Shown piece by piece: positions 43,025-55,035 of a stretch of 64,000 nucleotides of DNA. The notes below the pieces were generated by a model, which did not search any database, was not told the DNA's origin, and was given only the letters and a program-made list of their open reading frames with translations. Each line of letters begins with the position of its first letter. The stretch's first letter is position 1. Source of the stretch: Acrasis kona (taxonomy: Eukaryota; Heterolobosea; Eutetramitea; Acrasida; Acrasidae); NCBI GenBank assembly GCA_026419775.2, contig JAOPGA020001138.1:62001-126000 (forward strand). The letters run 5' to 3'. A program made the position numbers and the translations under genes.

Positions 43025-46000
43025 ATGTCCGATAACGAAGATGAGTACATGAACAATGATATGCTTGGAGTTAAATTGGGGCCATACTCAAACTACAGTG
43101 ATCGTGGTGATGATGATCTTGAAATGCAAGATGATGACTACTCACCAATTTCGACTTCTGCCAATGTACAGGAAGCCATTTTGGGAGAAGATGAATTAAA
43201 AGAGTTTTTTGGTACATCCACCATCATAAAACATTATGTATTTACCATTTGGTAGAGCCTGTCGATCCCACCAAAGAAGGCGTTTATATTGTGCGCCAAT
43301 TTGACGAAAATACAGCCAAAGCAAGGTGGAAGTTGGATCAACTCTCCAAAACAAGAATTTCTTCGAACATTTTTGAAATTGGGGGTGAGATCACATCCGT
43401 TGTTCATCATTAATAATAAAAGGTTACCAATGGTCCATTTTATGCTTTCCAAGAGGCAACAATGTGTCTCAATTGAGCATTTATCTTGCATGTGAAGGCG
43501 AAACGAGTCCATCTTGGAGCAGATTTGCTAGATTTCAACTCAGCATAATCAACCAAAAGGACATTACAAAAACAGTATCTCAAGAAGCAGAAAAGAGATT
43601 TAATCAAAACGAAACCGATTGGGGCTTCCGAGAATTCCACGCCCACAGCGTTCTCCTCGACGAAGAGAATGGATTTTTGAGTCCGATCGATGCAAGTCTC
43701 ACCATCGAATGTGTGATCCATGTTGTTCACGAGGCACATCTTCTCAACCCACACAATTACAATTCAAAGGTAAACCCATCCAACCGTTCCCATCATCCTA
43801 ACCCATCTTCAGACCGAAACGGGTCATGTAGGATTAAAGAATCAAGGAGCGACGTGCTACATGAATTCATTGCTACAAACATTGTACAACATTGCATACT
43901 TTAGAAGAGCCGTATACAAGATGCCCATCGAAGAAAGCGAGGAACCTTCCAGCAGCATCCCATTAGCTCTTCAAAGAGTGTTTTGGAGGTTACAATACGA
44001 ACCCGATAGCGTCGACACCAAAGAGTTGACCAAATCGTTCGGATGGGACACCATCGATTCGTTCCTCCAACACGACGTCCAAGAACTCTGCAGAGTGCTT
44101 TGTGACAATTTGGAGATGAAGATGGAAAACACCAACGTCAAGGGAACCATGAAGTACTTGCTCGAGGGAACGTGCAAGAACTACATCAGGTGCCTGAACG
44201 TAGATTACGAATCGTCCAGAAAAGAATCATTCTACGATTTACAATTAAACGTAAAAAATTGTAACGACGTTTACAAATCGTTCGATCAATACGTCGAAGA
44301 AGAAACATTAGAGGGAGATAACAAGTACCAAGCCGAAGGATTCGGATATCAAGATGCAAAAAAGGGATGCATCTTCTTGTCGTTACCGCCCGTGTTGATG
44401 TTACATTTGAAACGATTCGAATACGACATTCAAAAAGATGCCATGAACAAGATTAACGATCGTTATGAATTCCCGTTGGAACTAAACCTAGAAAAGTACT
44501 TGGCCGATGATTCGGAACAAAAGGTACGCGCGAACGTGTGCATCCATCCCATTCATTTAAATTTTTAGAACGGAGACAATACGTACGTACTCTTCAGCGT
44601 ACTCGTCCACTCGGGCGATTTGAGCGGAGGTCATTATTACGCATTCATGAAACCCATTGCAGGGAGCGACCAGTGGTATAAATTCGATGACGAACGAGTA
44701 TACAAAGTGAAGGAACATGATGCGGTGGAAGAAAATTATGGAGGCACCGCAGACGAAAAGAAGAACAAGTACTTTTGGTTGAATTCCACAGGTCACAACA
44801 TGTACAAAAAATTCACGAATGCATACATGCTGCTTTACATTAGAAAAGCAGACACGAACGAGATTTTACAAAAAGTAAGGATTTTTAACGCGCACGCTCG
44901 TTCCAACACGTACATGAATAGGTAGAGGATCATGATGTGCCCGATCATTTACAAACAAGATTCAAACAGGAACGAGAGGATAAGGAACGCAGAAAACAAG
45001 AAAAGGCGGAAGCATGGAAATACACTTCGTTCAAGTTCATTCACGACGAAATGTTACACAAACAATTCGAACAGGGACCCGATCTAATCAAAATCGATCG
45101 CATCCAACCCGTTCGCATTTTGAAACAATCGACGTTTGCAGATTTAAAATCAATATGCGAGCAACAATTTAACATTCCTGCTCGAAACATTCGATTGTGG
45201 ACATATTCAAAGAGAATAAACAAAACTTATCGAGTGCATTCGCCGGTCAAACACTCGGACAAAACCACGTTGGACAGAATATGGAACTTCAATAACGTGG
45301 ACAATGTGACTTTATACATTGAAAACAAGATTCCTCCATCCTCAGATTCCTCCACATTACCACCCATCGAAAAGGGCGATTGCATCGTCTTTTTTAAATT
45401 TTACGATCCCACCAATGTCGAATTGATTTACGTCGGAAGCGAAATTGTCAAAAATAACATGATTTTCGAAAATGTGATTCCACTTTTCGAACAATTGATT
45501 CGATCGTCGCCATCGTTGATCAATAATGCAGAACAAGATTCGAACGAATACGACATTTATGAAGAAATCAAACCGACCATCATCGAATCCAAATCATTAC
45601 AAACTTCGCTAAAGAGCAGCGACGTAGGTCACGGAGATGTTTACATTTTTCAAAAAAAGATTTCCAATCCTCAAGATTACAAGTATCCCACCGTAAAGGA
45701 TTACTTTGATTACTTATCGCAAAGAGCGACCATCAAATTATACGAATTCAATGACCCCAAGGGCGATTCCATTCAATGCATCGAATTGGAATTGCTCAAG
45801 AATCAAAAATATCAACAAATCGTCGAACAGATTGCAACCGTGTTAAATGTAGATTGGAAATTGTTGAGATTGACCGGACATGGAACCACCGAGAATCAAC
45901 CGAGAGAAGTCGCTTTCAAATCTACGGAAACCAAATCTCTCAAAGATTTATTATCCACTCCTTATGGTCAAATCTCTACCATTTTATACTATCAGGTACT

Positions 46001-46676
46001 CGACGTGCCGTTGGTGGAGATTGAAAATAAAAAGGAATTGGTGGTTCATGTGTACGGTAGCGACGTACAGTTGATTCGCGAATGTAAATTACTCATGGAC
46101 AAGAAATCGACGATTGGCGATTTGAAAAAAAATGTGATTGAAAAGATGCAATCCGAACATTCGATCGCCTTATCGAACGATTTGAGAGTGATGGAGGTCA
46201 GTAACCACAGGATTTATTTGGTGTACGACGACGCGTTCAACGTGAATAAAATTCAAGATGCGACTTATGAAATTAGAGTGGAAGAAATTCCAAAAGATGA
46301 GTTATTGGCCGCTCATCAAAAACATAAGCGAATCATGGTGGCTCATTTCTGTAAAGAAAGAGATGGCGTTCGTTTGTTCGGCAATCCATTTTTTATTTAT
46401 GTGAATGGTAGCGAGACGGTGAGAAACGTGAAGGATTTCATACAGAGCAAATTAAATGTAAAGGATGAGGAATTTAAGAGGTTTAAATTGGCATGTATCA
46501 GTGGTTTGTTGAAGAGGGATTACTTGAACGACGATGATTTGTTTTTGGAACAATTCATCAAGGAGAGCGGCACTAGCCATCGGGTGGAACTTTATCTTGG
46601 GTTGGAACATAAGGATCCAAATCCACGTACCTCTTCCAACCGTTGGTACGATAAACCGATTGTAATAAAGAATTAA
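43025..46676 (+). CDS. USP7: Ubiquitin-specific protease USP7/HAUSP
   Basis: Six exons (43025-43211, 43256-43384, 43423-43769, 43813-44523, 44569-44874, 44922-46676), introns 38-47 nt, 1,144 residues (human USP7 is 1,102). Domains: acidic N-terminus; MATH/TRAF domain about 75-215 (IFEIGG, CFPRGNNVSQLSIYL); catalytic domain about 225-560 with Cys box GLKNQGATCYMNSLLQTLY (Cys near 236) and His box HSGDLSGGHYYAF (His near 480); then several ubiquitin-like HUBL domains (ILKQSTFADLKSICEQQF, IPARNIRLW). USP7 removes ubiquitin from nuclear regulators and its own E3 partners, and the C-terminal HUBL region activates the enzyme. Codon use in exons 4-6 looks more GC-rich than neighbours. All key residues are present. 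Confidence 0.94.
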
Positions 46677-46803
46677 TTATTCCTCGTAGAAATTGTTACA
46701 ACAATTATTTTTGATCTATATGAATATAAATGTCGATTGCTTGTACCGATTTGGACATTTGATTTACGGCGTTTCTGATTTTCAGCAAATTGAAAAAAGC
46801 ACG

Positions 46804-49800
46804 ATGGCCAAAGTGCTGTTGATGTTTGTCTGCTTGATTGTTTTGTTTTATATTAGAGATGTTCAGTGTCAAGCAATGACACTAACTCTCTCACCCACAT
46901 TAACTCCAACACCAACACCTACACCCACGAAAACACCAACGCCTACACCGACACCAACACCTACACCAACGCCTACACCTACACCTACGCCCACACCTAC
47001 ACCCACACCGACACCAACACCTACACCTACACCTACACCCACACCGACACCAACACCTACACCTACGCCCACACCAACACCTACACCCACATTAACTCCA
47101 ACACCAACACCTACACCCACGAAAACACCAACGCCTACACCGACACCTACACCAACGCCCACACCTACACCTACACCTACACCCACATTAACGCCAACAC
47201 CTACACCTACGCCCACACCTACACCAACACCTACGCCCACACCAACACCTACTCCCACATTAACTCCAACACCTACACCTACACCTACACCCACACCAAC
47301 ATTTACACCTACACCAACACCTACGCTATCGTCCACACCAACACCTACACCCACGCCAACACCCACGCCAACACCCACGCCCACACCTACACCAACACCC
47401 ACACCAACACCAACATTTACACCTACACCTACATCTACACCTACGCCCACACCAACACCTACACCAACACCCATGAGAACACCAACGCCTACACCAACTC
47501 CTACGCCATCGCCCACACCTACGCCAACACCGACACCTACACTATCAACACCCACGCCAACGCCCACACCAACACCTACACCAATATCAACACCCACACC
47601 GACATCAATACCCGCACCAACACCTACACCAAATCTCATACTCACGTTAACTCCAACATCAACACCAACTCTCACATCTGCACTCACAGCTACGTCTATA
47701 TCAACACCGACATCAACGCCTACACCCACACTAATACCAGCACCAACGTCCCCATCAACACCGACACCTACACTATCACCCACATCAACACCCATGCCAA
47801 CACCTTCACCGAATCTCACACCTGCACTCACAGCTACGCCTATATCAACACCGACATTAACACCTACGTCAACACCAATACTAACACCTACGCTCATATC
47901 TACACCTACATCTATACCAACACTCACACCAGCGCCCTCATCTACACCTACATCAACACCAATATCAACACCAGCGCCCACACTCACGCCTACACCCATA
48001 TTAACTCCCACAGCTACACCCACATTAACCCCTGCGAACACATCAACATGGACTTGTTTCGGAATAAATAGTACAAGTTATAGCGTTTGCTCTAGCAGAG
48101 GTAGTTGTGTTGCATCTGATAATTGTACCTGTAATGGTAATTATTATGGAGTTCAGTGTCAGTCGTGGAACTGCTACGGATATATAAATACTGTCAACAT
48201 GGGATGCAATAACAATGGAATATGTAGCTCACCCAATTATTGCAGCTGTAATGCTGGTTATGCTGGTAACAGATGTGAAAATTATTATTGTTATGGTATA
48301 GCTAATAACAGTATCGCAGTTTGTTCTACCAACGGTACATGTACTTCACCTGACGTTTGTACCTGTAGAGCTGGTTACACTGGGCTAACCTGTGATTCAT
48401 ATAATTGTTTTGGTTATTCATTTAACGATGTCACTAATGTGTGCTCTGGTAGGGGATTTTGTATTTCTCCTGATAATTGTGCTTGTCTCAGTGGTTTTAA
48501 TGGAACGCAATGTGAAGTTTCTTTATCTCCTCCACCAACTCCACCAGCTCTACCTCCAACCTCTATAAATACACCTACACCAACCCTAATGCCTACTTTG
48601 ACTCCATCTCCCACTCCGACTAGAATGTTGACACAGACACCGACCACGGCATCTCCCACACCTACTCCAACACCAACATCTACTCCCACTCCGACTAGAA
48701 TGTTGACACAGACACCAACACAAACATCTTCTCCTACGACCACGACATTTCCCACACCTACTACAACACCGACCTCGACATCTCCTACTCCGACTAGAAT
48801 GTTGACACAGACACCGACCACGACATCTCCCACACCTACTCTAACACCAACATCTACTCCCACGCCTACACTTGCAAAAACGCCAACTCCTACATCTACA
48901 CCGACACAGACATCCACTCCCACACCTACAATAACACTAGTACTCACTTCCACTCTCACGCCTACTTCAACATCCACCACCACAACATCTCCAAATCCTA
49001 CGCCAATCAATACAAATACCCCTACGATAACCCCAACCCCAACATATATCCCCACACCTACAGCAACTCCAACACAAACACCTTCTCCTACGACCACGAC
49101 ATCTCCCACACCTACTCTAACACCGACCACGACATCTCCCACTCCGACTAGAATGTTGACACAGTCACCAACACCTTTTCCTACGACCACGACATCTCCC
49201 ACACCTACTCTAACACCAACATCTACTTCCACGCCTATCTCCACTCCCACACCTACACTTGCAAAAACGTCAACTCCTACATTTACACCGACACAGACAC
49301 AAACCATTCCTAATCCAACTTCCACTCCCACACCTACACTTGCAAAAACGCCGACTTCTACACCTACACCGACACCCACACCCACACCAACACCCACGTT
49401 AACTAAAAAGCCTACTCCAACTCCAATAATTACGTATGATGTACAAAGCGCCAATAAAATTCTGATGACTAGTAGCGGAACAACACTGTATACTTGGATC
49501 TACAATCCAATACTAAACTGCACTACCATAAAATGTGCAGATATGTTTGATGCATCATCATTGAACAGATTAGGTCAAGCACCTACTTGTTCCTGTATTA
49601 CAACCTTTACAAGTAGTGACTTGGTGGCACCAACCTATGCTACTTATATCAAAATTGAATTGGGAACTGGTACAAGTGTGAATCCAAATAATTATTTATT
49701 AATAAATAAAAATCTAAAAATCGAACAACCTGCTTATACGCAAGCACAGGTTATTTTATCAGATTCTATCTCTGCTCCAGTTGCTAGCGTCACTCCATCT

Positions 49801-52800
49801 CAAAGCACGATAGGAATATGTGATCCTGTAGTTATTGATGGAAGTGCATCTACTGATAGCACTAAAAGACAACTCACTTATAAGTGGACTGTAAAGAGTA
49901 CAACTGGTACACTTTCAAATCTAAATAATTTATTGGCAACTTATTCTCAAAAGTCATTAATTTCCGTTCCATCTTCTTATCTGTCTCCTGGAAATACTTA
50001 TGTATTTAATTTGGTTGTTTCCAATTCTTTGGGTGGTACAAGTCAATCTGTTACTTCGACCATTACAAAATCTGATCAGTTTATACCAATAGCGACTATT
50101 AGTGGACAAGCTCTACAAGTTGTCTCTACTAATAATTTTGTAATTATCAGAGGTAGTGTGTCTAGTAACATTGGTTGTACTTCGGATATTAGCGCGTCAA
50201 CGGGTTCTTCTTTTGGTTGGACTCAAGTATCTGGTCCAAGTAACATTGATTTAAGTGCATCTGCTTCATCTTCTTCTTTAACTATTTCAAGCGGTAAACT
50301 TACCCTTAATAGTGATGGATCAGAATCCTTTTATGTTTTCGCCTTCTCTGCATATTTAAAATCAAATTATCTACTCAACTCTACCGCGTTAATAACTTTA
50401 AATGTAAAGCCTCAAAGCTTAAGGGCATTCATTACTGGTGGAAGTTCTAGAACTGTAAATACTAATATGAATTTGGTTTTGGATGGAAGTTTCTCTTCAG
50501 ATCCCGACCAAGTTACCACGTTGACGGAGTCTTTCGCGTGGTCATGTTTGTTGGTCAATGGTAATGGGTGTGGACTTCAATTAGAGTCTACCTCAAAATT
50601 AACAATTCCTAAAAGCACCTTGTCCCCCTCGACTACCTATTTCTTTACGTTAACTTATTCAAAAGGTTCGAGGTCTGCCTCTAGTAGTGTGACAATTATC
50701 ACATCTGACGCACAAGTTCCTGTAGTGTCCTTAAATGTATTAAATGGAGTCGTTGTAAATAAGGATGACAAGATTTTGATACAAGCTTCTGCATCATTAG
50801 CTACAGATGGACCGAATACAATATCCAACAGAGCGAGGTCCTCAATGGCATATACATGGTCATTAATCAATCCTGATGGATCTAACAATACTTTGTCAAA
50901 TGTCATTAGTAGTTTACAAAAAGCAAAAGACAATACATTGTTACAACTCGAAGGATCTAATTTTGATTATGGCTCGTCATATACTGTATTAATAACTGTG
51001 ATGAACAAAGAAGACAGGTCATTTGCTTCATCAAGTGTTCAGTTTACAATAAACACGCCACCTGCAAATGGTTACTTTTATGTAACGCCCTCTTCAGGGG
51101 ACATCAACACTATATTCACTTATGTATGTGGCCAATGGACCTCTACAAATAACTTGTATTACTCATTTGGATACTATGGAACTAGGGATGCCATGATACC
51201 ACTCACTAACGGTCCAACACCAAGTAACACATTTATACCACCTACTTCCCTACCCATCGGTACATTACAAAATAGTACATTAAAAGTATGGGCAAAGATT
51301 TCTGACCAATATGGATCTGTTGTTTTAGTTGATAACATAGTACAGGTACAACGTCCAGCGGTAAAAGCAGACTTGTTGTCTTGGATAAACAACCAAACAG
51401 CTACAATAAGTAATAATATTAAAACTGATGCCACACAAGCTACTCAAATAGTTCAGATTATCACTCAAAATATTAATACAATTGATCCCACAATAACTTG
51501 TCCCAATAATTGTAGTTCAAATGGTTATTGTAATGACAAAGGAAAATGTGTGTGTGGAGCATCATGGAATGGACTTGATTGCTCATTAACAAGTCAGGAC
51601 TTGGAGCAAGCAAGAGAAGTCAGATCTTCATTGATGCTTACAATCAAGTCGATTGACAGCACAAATAATGTTACAACTTCTCAAACTGTTGATTCTCTAT
51701 TACAAAAAATTGTTGTTGTAAAAAGTCTTACTCAAGATTCAACTCAAATTGACAATGTTACACAAAACATTGGTGTTGATCTTACTAGCTCCTTTACTCA
51801 ACAATTAAAAACAGTTTACAATGAAGACAATGCAAGAGGTTTGGTTGCTATTGCATCAAATTTGATGCGATCCAATTTAGCTGACTCTTCTCTTAATACT
51901 CTATATGTAAATTTAAAGGATGTAGTTAGCACTATTCAAACAAATAAAGTGACTGGAGAGGATCCCACTGTGGTGGTATCTGAACAAATTCATATTGTTG
52001 CTCATCGTTCTTATGGGTCCATGCTGTCTAATGTTAAATTCAATACAACTTCAACTAGTACTAGTAATTACATCAATGTAAATTTACCTACTTCATTCAA
52101 GAAGAACAATAACAACACTGTATTTAGTGACGATGATGATGTACTTGTGTCTGTTACTAGTATTACTAACAACCAGTATGCTAGCAGTAAGAGTGTCAAT
52201 ATTAGCACGCCTATATTGTCTTTGAACTTTAATAAAATGGTGAATGGAAGTAGAGTTTCTTCACCTTTGATAGATTTACAAAATCCGTTTACATTCAATA
52301 TACCATTCCCTACTCAGTTATTTAGTAGCAAAGATCTACCAAAAAACGGTAGTTTTGGTATGTTGCCTATATGTAGATATTGGGATGTATTACTTGGCAA
52401 CTGGTCAACTTCAGGTTGTAAAGTGGCCAATTATACTTTTACTGATGTAACTTGTGCCTGTACACACACAACTGACTTTGCTGGTTTTTGGGAATACGTC
52501 AATCCTAACTTGAACTTTTTAACAAAAACTGATTTCGAAAATATTGTAAAACTGAACGCAGATAACATGTTAACTGTTTGGATGCTAGTTGGAATCACAA
52601 GCAGTTATCTGCTGTTTTGTGCAATCAATGTTATTTTGTTCTTTTTGTCAAAATGTGGTTTATTCAAACGATTCGAACCAAAAGATACAAAACCAGACAC
52701 GATTGGTGACACCGAGAAGGAGAAGAAACCTTCTCGTATTAGGGATTTCTTGAAGAAGTTTGTTACTGACCATTTGTTCTTGTCTTTGATTTTCATGCCA

Positions 52801-54234
52801 GAATCAGAACGCTCCAATTACTTTATTAGAATTGAAAGGGTTACAATTCTGTATATTTCTATTCTTGGTATGTTTACAAGTAATGCATTGGCATTTAACA
52901 CAGTAAACGCTAATCAGGTGCAATACTTAGCATCTGCGGTGATATCCAATTTAATAACTGCACCTTTTGTAGTATTCATTGCTTTTATGCTTGCAAAGAC
53001 TGCCGATATTGTTATGAAGCCAAAACCCGAACCATTATGTGCTAATAATAAAAAAGTAGAATCAGTCAGTAATACACCAAGAACTGAGGAGCATAAGGAA
53101 CTAGTCGGTGAGAAGGAGGAAAAGTTAAAATTGTCTCAAATTATTAATAATTATGCGGATAAGTTATTGACAAACGCTGATGATTTGTTAGATAAAATTG
53201 TGAAATATACACAAAGACACTTACAGGGAGTCAGCATCCAAGGTGTTTTAATCGTGATAGTCTTCACAGTTTTATACTTTGGAGGACTAACTGCTGTCAT
53301 ATTCTTGTTGCCACTTGCAATGAGTTTCATAAGAGATATAGATCAATGTGCTGTTTTGTGTTTGGGTGTGTCCGTATACATTGGGTTTATCTGGTATCTT
53401 GTAATATATGTAAGAGTAGAAAAATATAAGGATGGTACTCTAAAATGTTGGAGAACGTCTAGAATCAGAACTGTTATCCTGTCTATGTGTTCACTCCTTC
53501 TTTTATCTGTTACAATCACCCTGGCTGTTATAAATGCTACATTAATACCTCCCGAAAGTGTGTGGTATAGCAGACTCATATGCATTTACTCTTTCATTGC
53601 CGCTCACACTGCTTTATTCCTCATCTTTACAATTGTTTTGTCAATCGATATCTCACACAAAGAAAGAGTTTTGCCCATAGATGAGCTCAGAAAGAATTTG
53701 AAGGCTCAAGAGATGAATCTGAATACACGCACATTTAAAGGTGACGATGGGATAGAATACATGTCGACGCCATATGGTATTGTTAAAGTGGAGGAGAAGG
53801 TTCTAGTAGACAACTCATTAATTGACGTCGACGTTGTCAAGCAACCTGAAAATACTCGTTTCAAACGATTCCTTGCTCGTTTCAAAGAACCAAAATGGTT
53901 ACCTTGGTGGTTTATTTTTATTGACTATGCGTTTGTGCTTGTCTACTCCGTTCTTGTTTCTTTTGTGCTAATTCTATATGGTATAAAATTCAATAGTATG
54001 AGTACCGATGGAGGTCGGCCACAAGATATGAGTTGGCTGATGGGTACTGGTATCTCCGCTGGTACAGGTTCAGTTATAACTAATCCAATAACCTTCTTCA
54101 TGAAGACTGTGGTGTACATATGTTTAATAGAGTTAGCACGTGGATTCTTGTTTCCTAAACAAAAGCAGAAGAAAAAACAGCAAGAGCAAATAATTGAACA
54201 AGCTACTGTGTTTAGTCAAGATGAGCAAGCATAA
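46804..54234 (+). CDS. Receptor B: polycystin-1-like protein with REJ, GAIN/GPS and Thr-Pro stalks
   Basis: A single 7.4-kb exon, 2,476 residues from the ATG at 46804, chosen because it begins a clean signal peptide ([17 protein letters not shown]). Order: Thr-Pro stalk about 33-413; four tenascin-type EGF repeats about 414-572; second Thr-Pro stalk about 574-876; REJ region about 880-1520; one EGF about 1567-1596; GAIN; GPS about 1856-1896 ([12 protein letters not shown]); then nine membrane helices. The membrane part is collinear with receptor A and shares its marks: [35 protein letters not shown] and [10 protein letters not shown]. As in A, PLAT and the C-terminal channel domain are missing. 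It is probably a large extended surface receptor; self-cleavage at the HTT GPS site is inferred. Confidence 0.82.
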   Translation: MAKVLLMFVCLIVLFYIRDVQCQAMTLTLSPTLTPTPTPTPTKTPTPTPTPTPTPTPTPTPTPTPTPTPTPTPTPTPTPTPTPTPTPTPTPTPTPTLTPTPTPTPTKTPTPTPTPTPTPTPTPTPTPTLTPTPTPTPTPTPTPTPTPTPTPTLTPTPTPTPTPTPTFTPTPTPTLSSTPTPTPTPTPTPTPTPTPTPTPTPTPTFTPTPTSTPTPTPTPTPTPMRTPTPTPTPTPSPTPTPTPTPTLSTPTPTPTPTPTPISTPTPTSIPAPTPTPNLILTLTPTSTPTLTSALTATSISTPTSTPTPTLIPAPTSPSTPTPTLSPTSTPMPTPSPNLTPALTATPISTPTLTPTSTPILTPTLISTPTSIPTLTPAPSSTPTSTPISTPAPTLTPTPILTPTATPTLTPANTSTWTCFGINSTSYSVCSSRGSCVASDNCTCNGNYYGVQCQSWNCYGYINTVNMGCNNNGICSSPNYCSCNAGYAGNRCENYYCYGIANNSIAVCSTNGTCTSPDVCTCRAGYTGLTCDSYNCFGYSFNDVTNVCSGRGFCISPDNCACLSGFNGTQCEVSLSPPPTPPALPPTSINTPTPTLMPTLTPSPTPTRMLTQTPTTASPTPTPTPTSTPTPTRMLTQTPTQTSSPTTTTFPTPTTTPTSTSPTPTRMLTQTPTTTSPTPTLTPTSTPTPTLAKTPTPTSTPTQTSTPTPTITLVLTSTLTPTSTSTTTTSPNPTPINTNTPTITPTPTYIPTPTATPTQTPSPTTTTSPTPTLTPTTTSPTPTRMLTQSPTPFPTTTTSPTPTLTPTSTSTPISTPTPTLAKTSTPTFTPTQTQTIPNPTSTPTPTLAKTPTSTPTPTPTPTPTPTLTKKPTPTPIITYDVQSANKILMTSSGTTLYTWIYNPILNCTTIKCADMFDASSLNRLGQAPTCSCITTFTSSDLVAPTYATYIKIELGTGTSVNPNNYLLINKNLKIEQPAYTQAQVILSDSISAPVASVTPSQSTIGICDPVVIDGSASTDSTKRQLTYKWTVKSTTGTLSNLNNLLATYSQKSLISVPSSYLSPGNTYVFNLVVSNSLGGTSQSVTSTITKSDQFIPIATISGQALQVVSTNNFVIIRGSVSSNIGCTSDISASTGSSFGWTQVSGPSNIDLSASASSSSLTISSGKLTLNSDGSESFYVFAFSAYLKSNYLLNSTALITLNVKPQSLRAFITGGSSRTVNTNMNLVLDGSFSSDPDQVTTLTESFAWSCLLVNGNGCGLQLESTSKLTIPKSTLSPSTTYFFTLTYSKGSRSASSSVTIITSDAQVPVVSLNVLNGVVVNKDDKILIQASASLATDGPNTISNRARSSMAYTWSLINPDGSNNTLSNVISSLQKAKDNTLLQLEGSNFDYGSSYTVLITVMNKEDRSFASSSVQFTINTPPANGYFYVTPSSGDINTIFTYVCGQWTSTNNLYYSFGYYGTRDAMIPLTNGPTPSNTFIPPTSLPIGTLQNSTLKVWAKISDQYGSVVLVDNIVQVQRPAVKADLLSWINNQTATISNNIKTDATQATQIVQIITQNINTIDPTITCPNNCSSNGYCNDKGKCVCGASWNGLDCSLTSQDLEQAREVRSSLMLTIKSIDSTNNVTTSQTVDSLLQKIVVVKSLTQDSTQIDNVTQNIGVDLTSSFTQQLKTVYNEDNARGLVAIASNLMRSNLADSSLNTLYVNLKDVVSTIQTNKVTGEDPTVVVSEQIHIVAHRSYGSMLSNVKFNTTSTSTSNYINVNLPTSFKKNNNNTVFSDDDDVLVSVTSITNNQYASSKSVNISTPILSLNFNKMVNGSRVSSPLIDLQNPFTFNIPFPTQLFSSKDLPKNGSFGMLPICRYWDVLLGNWSTSGCKVANYTFTDVTCACTHTTDFAGFWEYVNPNLNFLTKTDFENIVKLNADNMLTVWMLVGITSSYLLFCAINVILFFLSKCGLFKRFEPKDTKPDTIGDTEKEKKPSRIRDFLKKFVTDHLFLSLIFMPESERSNYFIRIERVTILYISILGMFTSNALAFNTVNANQVQYLASAVISNLITAPFVVFIAFMLAKTADIVMKPKPEPLCANNKKVESVSNTPRTEEHKELVGEKEEKLKLSQIINNYADKLLTNADDLLDKIVKYTQRHLQGVSIQGVLIVIVFTVLYFGGLTAVIFLLPLAMSFIRDIDQCAVLCLGVSVYIGFIWYLVIYVRVEKYKDGTLKCWRTSRIRTVILSMCSLLLLSVTITLAVINATLIPPESVWYSRLICIYSFIAAHTALFLIFTIVLSIDISHKERVLPIDELRKNLKAQEMNLNTRTFKGDDGIEYMSTPYGIVKVEEKVLVDNSLIDVDVVKQPENTRFKRFLARFKEPKWLPWWFIFIDYAFVLVYSVLVSFVLILYGIKFNSMSTDGGRPQDMSWLMGTGISAGTGSVITNPITFFMKTVVYICLIELARGFLFPKQKQKKKQQEQIIEQATVFSQDEQA
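46885..48035. repeat. Thr-Pro-coding hexanucleotide array 1
   Basis: About 1.15 kb built from ACACCT, ACACCA, ACACCC and ACGCCA units, grading from near-perfect at the 5' end to degenerate at the 3' end (ACATCA, ATACCA, CTCACA). In receptor B's frame it reads (Thr-Pro)n. At least one other plus frame and one minus frame are open right across it, encoding Tyr-Thr-Asn-His and Val-Gly repeats. Those are shadows. Confidence 0.9.
48540..49430. repeat. Thr-Pro-coding hexanucleotide array 2
   Basis: About 0.9 kb, more mixed than array 1. It holds longer internal duplicates: a block around CCGACTAGAATGTTGACACA occurs four times (near 48616, 48694, 48798 and 49144), and a block around CTTGCAAAAACG occurs three times. 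These show segmental duplication inside the array. A long minus-strand frame (Val-Gly-rich) is open across it and is a shadow. Confidence 0.85.
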
Positions 54235-54295
54235 GATGTGTCGTTTTGTATTTATTTATTATATAAATTTATTTCTCTAGTTTACATGCTTTATT

Positions 54296-54536
54296 TTAGA
54301 TCGTTTTAACATCTCTCAGTCCATCTTCGTAAAGTATTAACCGCTTCACACTCGCTCCTGAGTCTGTTGATATAGGTGAACCAGACTCATTTTGCTACAA
54401 TAAAATTTGTAGGAATCTCCACATTGAAAAATGACAGTGTTGTTCCACAAAGTTCAGTTCCTTTACTAACTTCGGTGTTGTAAAAATCTGAATCAGGAGT
54501 ATGAATTTCTGGGTTGGAATTTTGATGGTGATGACC
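54296..54536 (-). CDS. Small gene fragment with a one-base frame change, 5' end unresolved
   Basis: On the minus strand an exon-like frame after a TAG acceptor (54537) reads HQNSNPEIHTPDSDFY then GTELCGTTLSFFNVEIPTNF, and reaches TGA directly after AAA at 54390. The plus-one frame continues at once with SGSPISTDSGASVKR and LILYEDGLRDVKTI to a TAA at 54298-54296. Both halves look coding. Removing one base in the AAAA run (TTTT on the plus strand, 54390-54393) joins them into about 80 residues. No start codon is found downstream of the divergent gene's start, so a 5' exon is missing or overlaps that gene. Family not recognised. Confidence 0.4.
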
Positions 54537-54598
54537 TATTTAAAAACAGATTGGATGGTGGAGGATAGCAGAACAGATACAAAACAAAACAACGCAGT

Positions 54599-54988
54599 AT
54601 GGGGTGCAACTTACTATGGTTTGGTGCTGGTGGATTGTTAACATACCATTATTTGAACAGAGACAAGTACAAAGGATGGCACTTCTCACAAAAAGGGAAC
54701 GAGTTAGAGTGGAGATTTGGTTATAAACTCAACGATGAACCTTCTGAACAGATTCGTCAAATAATTGCCGAACAAAAAAAGAAACTTGACAATGCGAAAA
54801 GAATGAATCAAGATGGAGGATATCTCAGACAGGCCTACATGCAGCTTGGTGGGGATGAAGGCATCAAAAACATGCTAGAAAATAATCTTTCTGAAGACCA
54901 AGTGTTGAATGAGATTAAGAAGAGAGCAGACATAATTTCGACTCAGACCAAAGTGCAACAAGTCGAACATGTAAATAACTTTAAATAA
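54599..54988 (+). CDS. Small protein with N-terminal hydrophobic segment, unknown
   Basis: Intronless, 129 residues. It starts MGCNLLWFGAGGLLTYHYL: Gly-2 and Cys-3 could be lipid-modified, or the segment could be a short membrane anchor. The remainder is soluble, with two probable helices (EQIRQIIAEQKKKLDNAK and DQVLNEIKKRADII). A similar layout is seen in small mitochondrial membrane proteins, but I cannot name it. Confidence 0.55.
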   Translation: MGCNLLWFGAGGLLTYHYLNRDKYKGWHFSQKGNELEWRFGYKLNDEPSEQIRQIIAEQKKKLDNAKRMNQDGGYLRQAYMQLGGDEGIKNMLENNLSEDQVLNEIKKRADIISTQTKVQQVEHVNNFK

Positions 54989-55035
54989 ATAATTGTGATT
55001 GTAAAATCATGACTAACAATACCTTCTTCTGAGTC

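Noticed and set aside
46866-48071. Long ORFs of Tyr-Thr-Asn-His (plus) and Val-Gly (minus) repeats
   Set aside because: They are other-frame readings of the Thr-Pro hexamer array; the receptor B frame has a signal peptide and continues into EGF and membrane domains.
48414-49454. 346-codon Val-Gly-rich minus-strand ORF
   Set aside because: Antisense shadow of the second Thr-Pro array; no independent domain.
54599-54988. Calling the small protein a named mitochondrial subunit
   Set aside because: Only a short hydrophobic N-terminus and helices are visible; no family motif to justify a name.
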